This document shows positions 1 through 5,650 of a stretch of 7,134 bases of DNA, in pieces. Source of the DNA: Candidatus Chloroheliales bacterium (GTDB taxonomy: Bacteria; Chloroflexota; Chloroflexia; QHBQ01); the NCBI GenBank assembly GCA_003243865.1, contig QHBQ01000132.1:1-7134 (forward strand), in the 5' to 3' direction. The notes beneath the pieces are model-generated. The model was not told the DNA's origin. It worked only from the letters and a program-made list of their open reading frames with translations, and did no database searches. Both the position numbers and the translations under genes were made by a program. Position 1 is the stretch's first letter, and each line of letters opens with the position of its first letter.

Positions 1-515
1 CGCCCAGCAAGAGTGCCGCCGTAGTGCTGCCGCGCCGCCTGGGCAAAGGTCTCGTAAGTGCCTTGCAGGATGCCCTGGGTGCCGATATAGATCCAGCTAC
101 CGGCGGTCATCTGTCCATACATGGTCAAGCCCTCGGCTTCGAGGCGGCTGAACACCTCGCGGGTGGCCCATGCAGGTACCAGGTTGCTGTTGGCAATCAG
201 CACCCGCGGCGCGTCAGGGTGGGTGCGGAAGCAGCCAACCGGCTTGCCCGACTGCACCAGCAACGTCTCGTCGGCCTCAAGCTCACTCAACATCTGCATA
301 ATCTTGTACAGCGCGGCATGGTTGCGGGCCGCCCTGCCGCTGCCGCCATAGACGATTAGCTCCTCTGGTCGCTCCGCCACTTCAGGGTCGAGATTGTTCA
401 TCAGCATACGCAGCGGCGCTTCTTGCAGCCAGCCCTTGCTGTGCAACTCCTTGCCACGATACGCCCGCAACGGCTCATGCGTGGCGGCCACCTGTGGCTC
501 AATTGTGCCGGTCAT
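1..515 (-). CDS. hutU: Urocanate hydratase (urocanase), N-terminal 171 residues; runs off the left edge
   Basis: Urocanate hydratase (EC 4.2.1.49) adds water to urocanate to give 4-imidazolone-5-propionate, the second step of histidine degradation. It is a cytoplasmic enzyme with tightly bound NAD+. The visible part is canonical: the [20 protein letters not shown] block (residues 27-46), [10 protein letters not shown] (57-66), the [12 protein letters not shown] stretch (83-94), the [16 protein letters not shown] block (99-114) and [17 protein letters not shown] (133-149). The family is usually about 550 residues, so roughly a third is here; the later glycine-rich NAD+ site and catalytic region lie outside the window. 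The ATG at 515 is preceded by AGGAGG with 8-base spacing and opens just ahead of the family's conserved N-terminal block. No other hut gene is visible. The upstream neighbour is the kinase/GNAT fusion, 90 bp away in the same direction. The reading frame is open to the edge with no frameshift. Confidence 0.96.
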   Translation of the reverse strand, partial: MTGTIEPQVAATHEPLRAYRGKELHSKGWLQEAPLRMLMNNLDPEVAERPEELIVYGGSGRAARNHAALYKIMQMLSELEADETLLVQSGKPVGCFRTHPDAPRVLIANSNLVPAWATREVFSRLEAEGLTMYGQMTAGSWIYIGTQGILQGTYETFAQAARQHYGGTLAG

Positions 516-523
516 GGTTCGTC

Positions 524-529
524 CCTCCT
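524..529 (-). promoter_or_regulatory. Ribosome binding site of hutU
   Basis: AGGAGG on the minus strand, 8 bases before the ATG at 515. It fixes the hutU start. The 516-605 gap also holds a 5-bp stem with a tetraloop (539-552, GCCTC/GAGGC), but no T-run follows it on the minus strand. I see no convincing promoter in the gap, so hutU may be read through from the upstream genes. Confidence 0.8.
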
Positions 530-605
530 GGACTATTCGCCTCCTTTGAGGCTGGTACTTCCGTTAGTTCCACACCCTTGCTGACGTGGCCTTGCTACAG
601 ACCCT

Positions 606-1649
606 TCACTCGCTCTGCCGCAGATAATCGGCCAGCGAAAAGCCGCTGGGATGCACCGCTGCTTCGTAATAATCAAGCTCGTCGGTTAGCGCGTAACCAA
701 GCTGCTCGTACTGCTGCCGCGTTGAGCGGTTGCTCTCATTGAGTATCACCGCGACCAGTTCGCCTGCGCTCGGCGCAGCCTTGTCCAACCTCAGCTTGTG
801 GGCGGCAAACTGGTAGCCAGCCGCCTTGAACTCGTCGAGCGCAGCCCGCACCGTTGTGCCCTCCGCGCTTCTTAGCTCATTCATGCTGACGACATAGCGC
901 AATCCAAGTGTCTGCTCGTCAACCAGACCGGGCAGAGCGCGGATCAACCGCGACAGCACCGCCCGTTCGCTGTAGCCGTTCGCCTGTAGGCGGGGAGCCT
1001 CTACCTCCACCACATCATCGGGATCTGGTTCATCCCAGCCAATCGTGCCGATCAGTTCGCCGCCATATTCGGCGTAGAGGTTGGCCTTCGGCGTATCGGT
1101 TGCCACCGCCACGGCTCGATTCCTCACCAAATCGCTGCTGTCGGGCAGATTCAGCAACTTCGCCAGCGCGGGCGCATCCTCGGCCACTGCTGCGCGGGTC
1201 TCGAACCGCAGCCGGGTGGGGCGGGGCAGCGATTTTGCGGTGACGGGCGGGGTAGAGTGCGGCGACATGGGCCGCACCGCTCGTGTTGCCAGCATCGCCT
1301 TTGCCTGCGTCTCTACCTCGTCGAGGGTAAGCGTGTCAGTAGCGATGACCAAGTCGGCGTGGTGGCGGGCATGGGCGAGCCGCTCCTGCTGCGCCCGCCA
1401 CTCATGCTCGCTCCAGCGGGGGTTGCCTCGTCGCCGCCGCAGCGTATCGAGGCCGACATCCAGGTAGATAAGGTAATCAGGATTGCTCATCTGCCACATC
1501 CCCGGCACGTAGCTATGCTCCTGTGCGGCGGTGCGCACGTTATACCCTTGCTGCCGCAGCCGCTCGCCCAGCGATGATTTGCCGCTGGCGCACGGCCCAA
1601 CGATGGCGATCATCTGCCTCGGTTTCGGGTTGGACAAGAATTCGGACAT
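606..1649 (-). CDS. P-loop kinase-like domain fused to a GNAT acetyltransferase-like region
   Basis: A 347-residue cytoplasmic protein with two parts. Residues 12-120 look like a small nucleoside/shikimate-kinase-type P-loop NTPase: Walker A GPCASGKSS (18-26), the hydrophobic strand YLIYLDV (59-65) and an arginine-rich, LID-like stretch RRRRGNPRWSE (71-81). A proline-rich linker (127-145) follows. Residues 147-347 resemble GNAT folds: a beta1-alpha1-like start (LRFETRAAVAEDAPAL), a beta2/beta3-like pair around LYAEYGGELIGTIGW (191-205), then two successive GNAT-end-like segments, LDEFKAAGYQF (271-281) and NESNRSTRQQYEQLGY (304-319). The acetyl-CoA-binding Q/R-x-x-G-x-G/A motif is not clear, so the domain may be degenerate or bind another ligand. 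Substrates are unknown. I chose the ATG at 1649 (7 bp after the RidA-like stop) over a TTG at 1676 because the TTG lacks an SD and would add a tail encoded inside the upstream gene. The ATG also lacks an SD. Confidence 0.78.
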   Translation of the reverse strand: MSEFLSNPKPRQMIAIVGPCASGKSSLGERLRQQGYNVRTAAQEHSYVPGMWQMSNPDYLIYLDVGLDTLRRRRGNPRWSEHEWRAQQERLAHARHHADLVIATDTLTLDEVETQAKAMLATRAVRPMSPHSTPPVTAKSLPRPTRLRFETRAAVAEDAPALAKLLNLPDSSDLVRNRAVAVATDTPKANLYAEYGGELIGTIGWDEPDPDDVVEVEAPRLQANGYSERAVLSRLIRALPGLVDEQTLGLRYVVSMNELRSAEGTTVRAALDEFKAAGYQFAAHKLRLDKAAPSAGELVAVILNESNRSTRQQYEQLGYALTDELDYYEAAVHPSGFSLADYLRQSE

Positions 1650-1655
1650 AGTTTG

Positions 1656-1664
1656 ATTATACCA
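1656..1664 (-). promoter_or_regulatory. Candidate extended -10 promoter (TGGTATAAT) for the kinase/GNAT gene, leaderless arrangement
   Basis: The minus strand reads TGGTATAAT, a perfect -10 hexamer with the TGn extension. Only 6 bases (CAAACT) separate it from the ATG at 1649, so a start site at the usual distance would fall at or next to the A of the start codon. No Shine-Dalgarno sequence precedes this ATG, which fits a leaderless transcript. No -35 box is visible. The hexamer overlaps the last codons of the RidA-like gene (Val-stop within GTATAA), so chance is possible; the identical nonamer upstream of the SLH gene supports it. Confidence 0.45.
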
Positions 1665-2148
1665 AATCAGGCTCAATTTCCGCGATCATCTCGATCTCGA
1701 CTGCGATGTTGGTAGGCAATGCGGCCATGCCGACCGCGCTGCGGGCGTGGCTGCCACGCTCGTAGCCGAACACCGCCACCAGCAGATCGGACGCGCCGTT
1801 GATGACCAGCGGCTGCTTGGTGAAGTCGGGCGCAGAGTTGACCATCCCCAGCAGCTTGACGATGCGCTTTACCTTGTCCAGATCGCCCAGTTCGCCCTGC
1901 ATTGTTGCCAGCAAATCGAGGGCCACCAGTCGCGCCGCCTCATAGCCCTGTTGCCACTCAAGGTCTTGCCCTAGCTTGCCGCTGACGAAGCTGCCATCCG
2001 GCTGCCGTGGGCCATGCCCGCTGACGAACAGCAGGTTGCCCGCTCTAACGCAAGGGACAAAGTTCATCCGCTCAGGTTGCCAGGGCGCAGCCAGGGTGAT
2101 GTCCAGTTCGCGCAGCCGTGCCGCGATGCGGCCAGTCTCATTCTCCAA
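1657..2148 (-). CDS. RidA/YjgF/UK114 family protein (reactive-imine/enamine deaminase-like)
   Basis: A 163-residue member of the RidA superfamily, whose best-studied members form trimers in the cytosol and hydrolyse reactive enamines/imines such as 2-aminoacrylate released by PLP enzymes. Visible family marks are GNLLFVSGHGP (37-47), the VKRIVKLLGMVNSAPDF stretch (93-109) and the C-terminal signature around ARSAVGMAALPTNIAVEIE (135-153). R136 and E151 are 15 residues apart, as are Arg105 and Glu120 of E. coli RidA, so the substrate-binding arginine and the conserved glutamate appear intact. It is longer than classical RidA (about 130 residues), with an N-terminal extension and an extra segment, resembling the longer 150-160-residue subfamily whose substrate is less clear; hence no symbol. 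The start is TTG at 2148, 6 bases after GGAGGG. It overlaps the upstream phosphatase gene by 11 bp, implying coupled translation. Confidence 0.92.
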   Translation of the reverse strand: MENETGRIAARLRELDITLAAPWQPERMNFVPCVRAGNLLFVSGHGPRQPDGSFVSGKLGQDLEWQQGYEAARLVALDLLATMQGELGDLDKVKRIVKLLGMVNSAPDFTKQPLVINGASDLLVAVFGYERGSHARSAVGMAALPTNIAVEIEMIAEIEPDLV

Positions 2149-2854
2149 ATGGCACCCTCCCGATTATCCGCCGCACCAGCGGCCCCTGCTCCGCTGCCTC
2201 GGTGACATAGATTACCAGCACGCTCATATCGTCATCGGGGCGCATCCGGTCGCGGGCCATAGCTACCTTGAGCAGATGGTCGGCCACCGCTTGCGCGTCG
2301 GCCTCGTCCTGCTGCGCGGCGAAGGCGACGATCGGTGGGATACTGAGTGGCTGGTTGTACTTTTCACCTGCGTGCAGCAGTCCGTCGGTGTAGGCGACGA
2401 CGTACATCCCCGCCTCGATCGGCAGGATGGTGAGCGCAGGTGGCGCATTCGTGCCAGTGCCGATGCCGCCCGCCGCCTCGTCAAGCAGCCGCACCCCGCC
2501 GCTGTCTAGCACGACGATGGGGCAATCGCTGTTGCGCGATACCCCAATCTCGCCCGCCTTAAGGTCGGCAGCGATAAGTACCAGACTAGCGGTTACTTTG
2601 CCGCCGCGATAGGCGTAGAGGTAGTCATGCACCAGCGCCGCCACCGCCTCCAGCTTCGCACCATCCTTGAGCAGCGCGATCGCCTTGCCCACCACCATGT
2701 TACTGAGTATCTTGGCCGCGCCACCGCTGCCCTGCCCGTCGGCCATCACCGCAGCAAAGCCACCCAGCGGCTGCTCCACGATCTCCACCGTGTCGCCGCT
2801 CTCGCGTTGGGCGTACTTGTTGGTCTTGGCGATGGCGATCTGTAGCTCTAGCAT
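2138..2854 (-). CDS. Stand-alone PP2C/SpoIIE-type serine/threonine phosphatase
   Basis: A 238-residue single-domain phosphatase of the PP2C-like SpoIIE/RsbU/RsbX group. These metal-dependent enzymes typically dephosphorylate anti-anti-sigma (STAS) proteins or stressosome components in partner-switching circuits. Metal-binding motifs are all present: ADGQGSGG (38-45, D39), the RNSDCP segment (108-113), YTDGLL (155-160, D157) and PDDDMSVLV (206-214, D207-D209). There is no sensory, HAMP, GAF, PAS or membrane segment, so it resembles free-standing RsbX rather than RsbU or SpoIIE. The ATG at 2854 begins right where the domain's first strand starts. Upstream alternatives (to a GTG at 2968) would lie inside the SLH gene and add residues unlike the family. 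Only a weak GGGA lies 11 bases upstream. The gene starts 34 bp after the SLH gene stop and overlaps the RidA-like gene by 11 bp. No STAS or anti-sigma partner is visible. Confidence 0.9.
   Translation of the reverse strand: MLELQIAIAKTNKYAQRESGDTVEIVEQPLGGFAAVMADGQGSGGAAKILSNMVVGKAIALLKDGAKLEAVAALVHDYLYAYRGGKVTASLVLIAADLKAGEIGVSRNSDCPIVVLDSGGVRLLDEAAGGIGTGTNAPPALTILPIEAGMYVVAYTDGLLHAGEKYNQPLSIPPIVAFAAQQDEADAQAVADHLLKVAMARDRMRPDDDMSVLVIYVTEAAEQGPLVRRIIGRVPFGE
2155..2160 (-). promoter_or_regulatory. Ribosome binding site that decides the TTG start of the RidA-like gene
   Basis: GGAGGG on the minus strand, 6 bases before the TTG at 2148, inside the last codons of the phosphatase gene. There is no in-frame ATG at a suitable distance, so this site is the reason for choosing the TTG. 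Confidence 0.75.
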
Positions 2855-2888
2855 GATTGAGATAATCCCGCATACTATGTCTACAAGC

Positions 2889-5483
2889 TCAAGGGCTGTA
2901 TATGCTGAGGTCAACAATCTTGCTAATCTGCGCCCGCGACACGCTGGCGTTAGGAGCAAACAGCCCACCGCCGATACCGCTAACTACCGCGCGATTGTAG
3001 GCGGTTTCGACTGCGGCGTAGCCGAAGCCAGTGGGTGGCAGGTCGGTGAAGTGCGGCCCGCCGCTGGTATTGACTGGCCAGGCAAAGGCGCGGGCGACGA
3101 TGACCGTGGCCTGCACTCGACTAATCGGGTCGTCGGGCAGGTAACAGGGGTTTGCCCGCCCCCGCGCAGTGCAGAGGGCGGGAGCAGCACCGCTGACTGC
3201 GCCATGCTGATAGGCGGTTTCGACGAACTGCCACAGCGGGTTGCCGGGGCCAACATCGCTGAAGGTGGCGGCGCTCGGCGTGACGACAGCCCAGCCTCGC
3301 GCCAGGGTGATGATTTTGGCAAACTGACTGCGGGTTGCTGGGGCATTAGGGCTGAAGGTGTGGCTGCTGGTGCCGTTGATCACCCCGCGGCATGATAGGT
3401 CATGTATGTATGAGTAGGCCCAGGAGCCTTCGGTCACATCGTTGTAGTAGTCGTAGCAGGCAGCATAGTAGTGGAAGAGGCGGCCTGTATCGCTGAGTGT
3501 ATTTGGACCTTCGGCCGCATTCATGGTAAAGCTACTCACCCAACCCTCGGCACTAGAGCGAAAGACGAGCGCGGAAGCAGCGATGTTGTTAGCTACCACC
3601 TGCCAGGCTCCTCCGCTGTAGCGTTCGAGCTGATTAGCCCCAAAGTAGTCACCGGCCCATCCTTCGTCGGCAGAAATCATGTAGATGGCGCTCAAGCTAT
3701 TGCCGCCGTTTTGCGTATGGTCAATCACACCGCCGTTCAGGTGGAGGCGAACCCCGCCCACCCCAGAGCCTATACCGACTGCCCAGGCTTGATTATTACC
3801 TGCTGCCGACACCGCGAACAACTGGTAGGAAGTGGGAACATTTGGCACCAGGCTCCAACTGGCTAGGTTCATAGGGTCGCCAGCCGTGGTATAGATAGCG
3901 CCATTCAATCCTACCGCCCACCAACGCCCGCTGCTATAAGCAACGCCACGTAGGTCGCTTGTTCCCAGGTTGCCCACTATGTGCCAGGTGCCATTGTAAA
4001 CGAGCAGTGTACCCCCCGATCCTACTGCCACTGCTGATGCGGGATAAGCCCAGGCAATAGAGAGCAAAAAGGCACTGCCAAGTTGGCTAACTTCGCAACC
4101 AGTGCTGGTGATGTGAGCAAGATGCCCACTATTTCCTACCGCCCAGGCTTCCAGGTTGCTGCTGGGGAGGGTTGCTACGCTCGCCCAGCCAATGTCAGAA
4201 GTGACCGGAGTGGCGCAGCTTACCACCGTTGCTCCGCTATTTACGTTAACCACCTCGATACGACCACCAAATGTCGGGTTAGCGCCGTAGCTGCCCACCT
4301 GATATAGTTCGTTCCGGACCTGGTTGTATGCAAACCCCGAAGTGCTATAGGATGCACCTTCCACCAGGGTAATTTGCTGACCGTCGAAGCGGTAGATAAG
4401 GCCGTTGCTGCCGACTAGCCAGGCGTCGTTAGCAGCCACCATTGCTATGCTGTAGAGCGAGTACGCTTCGGTGTAGCCCTGGTAGGCCCAATAGTTGCTT
4501 GAGCCGACTCCGGTGGCGTAGGCGCTACTCTGCATCCCCGTGTCGGTGATGGCTGGGTCGTAATCTGCGCCTGCCACGAGGCGGTGTTCCGGGCTGAGGG
4601 CCGCGACCGCGAAGCCGTAGCTCCAGCAGTTGCTGTTGTTACAGAACGCTGATTGTGGCCGCCTTGAGGTGGGCGCGTTTGCCGAAGAGGTGGTCCAAAC
4701 CCCGTTCCGATAATGAATCGTGTAGTTATGCGGACTCTTGATGAAGATGCCTGCCCACCCTTCGCTGCCATTAGGCAGCATGGCGATACTGAAGATGGCA
4801 TCTGGGGTGGGGCTGTTAACCGCTTGCCATTGTCCCTGGCTGTAGTGCAGTATTTCGCCGTTAATGCCGACTGCCCAACCCTCATTTGCCGAGAGCATCT
4901 GGATAGCGTTGAGTTGCTTGATGCCGCTTGGTAGCGCAACAGGCTGCCAGGAGCCTGCGCTGTAGTGAAGCAGCACCCCATCGCCGCCAATCACCCCGAC
5001 GCCCCCCACGATCCAACCATCGCTGGCCGATACCATCCATATATCCCGATAATAGTTGGGTAGGTTGTAAACCCGCGCAGCTGCTACTTGCACCCAATCA
5101 CCGTTGATGAAGTGGAGGATGGTGTTGTTATCACCTACTGCCCAGGCATCGCTCTGCCCCACCGGGTAGACACTCTGCAAATTGGCAGTAACTGGGCTGG
5201 CGTACTCGCGCCACTTGCCATTGGCGTAACCCTTGATCACTCCACTATCTCCCACGACCCAGCCGCTGCTGGCATTGAGCATTCGTACCTTGTGATAGTC
5301 GGGGTAGACATTGTGCCAGCGGGCGGCTGGTTCAGCACTCTGTGGCGGTGTCGTGTGTGATGATGACCCTATGGTGCCAGCAGCCGGTTGCTGCGGCGCA
5401 GCCTTGCTGTTGCCGCTTGCTAGCCCAGCAACAGCAATGAGCAGCACCAGCACTAGGATAGTGTTTCTTCGCACCCAGCTCAT
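2889..5483 (-). CDS. Exported surface protein: W-x-V-G propeller-type repeats plus three C-terminal SLH domains
   Basis: An 864-residue exported protein. Residues 1 to about 28 form a signal peptide: WVRRN, a hydrophobic core TILVLVLLIAVAGLA, then a small polar stretch. There is no lipobox cysteine. A low-complexity linker (30-55) leads to repeats of about 40-45 residues with the pattern S-x-x-E-G-W-A-V-G-x-x-G-x-I-L-H-Y-x-x-G-x-W. Core aromatics are at W75, W114, W157, W203, W243, W355, W447, W522, W567, W609 and W648, with weaker copies near 394 and 485. This resembles Ycf48/BNR-like beta-propellers. Residues 265-345 interrupt the spacing and hold a C281/C286 pair. From residue 677 come three SLH domains: TRSQ at 717-720, FSDV at 741-744 with SRVQ at 788-791, and FTDL at 812-815 with SRAQ at 849-852. 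SLH domains usually anchor proteins to cell-wall glycans. The ATG at 5483 has AAGGAG 6 bases upstream and opens directly into the signal peptide; a GTG at 5546 overlaps the promoter and was rejected. The ligand is unknown. Confidence 0.88.
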   Translation of the reverse strand: MSWVRRNTILVLVLLIAVAGLASGNSKAAPQQPAAGTIGSSSHTTPPQSAEPAARWHNVYPDYHKVRMLNASSGWVVGDSGVIKGYANGKWREYASPVTANLQSVYPVGQSDAWAVGDNNTILHFINGDWVQVAAARVYNLPNYYRDIWMVSASDGWIVGGVGVIGGDGVLLHYSAGSWQPVALPSGIKQLNAIQMLSANEGWAVGINGEILHYSQGQWQAVNSPTPDAIFSIAMLPNGSEGWAGIFIKSPHNYTIHYRNGVWTTSSANAPTSRRPQSAFCNNSNCWSYGFAVAALSPEHRLVAGADYDPAITDTGMQSSAYATGVGSSNYWAYQGYTEAYSLYSIAMVAANDAWLVGSNGLIYRFDGQQITLVEGASYSTSGFAYNQVRNELYQVGSYGANPTFGGRIEVVNVNSGATVVSCATPVTSDIGWASVATLPSSNLEAWAVGNSGHLAHITSTGCEVSQLGSAFLLSIAWAYPASAVAVGSGGTLLVYNGTWHIVGNLGTSDLRGVAYSSGRWWAVGLNGAIYTTAGDPMNLASWSLVPNVPTSYQLFAVSAAGNNQAWAVGIGSGVGGVRLHLNGGVIDHTQNGGNSLSAIYMISADEGWAGDYFGANQLERYSGGAWQVVANNIAASALVFRSSAEGWVSSFTMNAAEGPNTLSDTGRLFHYYAACYDYYNDVTEGSWAYSYIHDLSCRGVINGTSSHTFSPNAPATRSQFAKIITLARGWAVVTPSAATFSDVGPGNPLWQFVETAYQHGAVSGAAPALCTARGRANPCYLPDDPISRVQATVIVARAFAWPVNTSGGPHFTDLPPTGFGYAAVETAYNRAVVSGIGGGLFAPNASVSRAQISKIVDLSIYSP

Positions 5484-5489
5484 CTGTTT

Positions 5490-5495
5490 CTCCTT
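5490..5495 (-). promoter_or_regulatory. Ribosome binding site of the SLH-protein gene
   Basis: AAGGAG on the minus strand, 6 bases before the ATG at 5483. It decides between this ATG and the upstream GTG at 5546, which has no SD and would bury the signal peptide behind 21 extra residues. Confidence 0.85.
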
Positions 5496-5531
5496 ACACC
5501 TAACTATACTGATACGAAATATGCTATGGTC

Positions 5532-5540
5532 ATTATACCA
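5532..5540 (-). promoter_or_regulatory. Extended -10 promoter (TGGTATAAT) of the SLH-protein gene
   Basis: The minus strand reads TGGTATAAT, a perfect -10 hexamer with TGn extension, in non-coding sequence 48 bases before the ATG at 5483. The predicted start near 5525 gives a leader of about 40 bases containing the AAGGAG site. No good -35 hexamer is seen 16-18 bases upstream, as expected for extended -10 promoters. It probably starts the transcript of the SLH gene and perhaps of the phosphatase and RidA-like genes behind it. Confidence 0.6.
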
Positions 5541-5581
5541 CAGCACGCATTTTGGGGCATGAGGTATGCAGGATAAGCGAA

Positions 5582-5601
5582 GGGCGCGCGTCAGTGCGCC
5601 C
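5582..5601 (-). repeat. GC-rich palindrome downstream of rmlB (possible terminator or dispersed palindromic repeat)
   Basis: A 6-bp perfect stem, GGGCGC (5582-5587) with GCGCCC (5596-5601), around an 8-base loop. On the minus strand it lies about 50 bases after the rmlB stop and is followed by TTCGCTT, not a clean T-run, so Rho-independent termination would be weak. The surrounding TAGGGGCGC...GCGCCC layout resembles short palindromic repeats dispersed in many bacterial intergenic regions; that identity is inferred, as only one copy lies in this window. Confidence 0.5.
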
Positions 5602-5616
5602 CTACGTTAACCCCGC

Positions 5617-5646
5617 TCAACATTCAACATTCACAATTCAACATTC
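5617..5646. repeat. Heptanucleotide tandem repeat, about four units
   Basis: Four consecutive 7-base units on the plus strand: TCAACAT (5617-5623), TCAACAT (5624-5630), the variant TCACAAT (5631-5637) and TCAACAT (5638-5644), then TC. It begins 4 bases beyond the rmlB stop in transcription order and is AT-rich against a GC-rich background. It resembles the short tandemly repeated heptamers known from cyanobacteria and some other filamentous bacteria. It is too short and lacks spacers for a CRISPR array. Confidence 0.75.
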
Positions 5647-5650
5647 TGCG

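Noticed and set aside
539..552. Small hairpin before hutU as a terminator
   Set aside because: The stem is only 5 bp with no T-run on the transcribed strand and sits just ahead of the hutU ribosome binding site.
1650..1676. Longer kinase/GNAT start at TTG 1676
   Set aside because: No SD precedes it and the added residues are encoded within the RidA-like gene. The ATG at 1649 is preferred, though not proven.
1976..2509. Plus-strand 177-residue open frame
   Set aside because: Antisense to the RidA-like and phosphatase genes, with no recognisable domain or ribosome binding site.
2855..2968. Longer phosphatase start at GTG 2968
   Set aside because: It would overlap the 3' end of the SLH gene by 80 bp and add residues unlike the PP2C domain start.
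2667..3395. Plus-strand 242-residue open frame
   Set aside because: It lies antisense over the phosphatase and the SLH region, both of which have strong family motifs on the other strand. Its translation resembles no family and is low-complexity.
3471..3866. Plus-strand 131-residue open frame
   Set aside because: Antisense to the propeller repeats of the SLH protein; no family resemblance.
4445..4990. Minus-strand 181-residue open frame
   Set aside because: It is out of frame within the SLH-protein gene and has a Ser/Thr/Arg-rich shadow composition.
5484..5546. Longer SLH-protein start at GTG 5546
   Set aside because: It would run through the extended -10 promoter, lacks an SD, and would place 21 residues before an otherwise perfect signal peptide.
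5617..5646. CRISPR-like array
   Set aside because: Seven-base contiguous units without spacers, and no cas genes; this is a simple tandem repeat.
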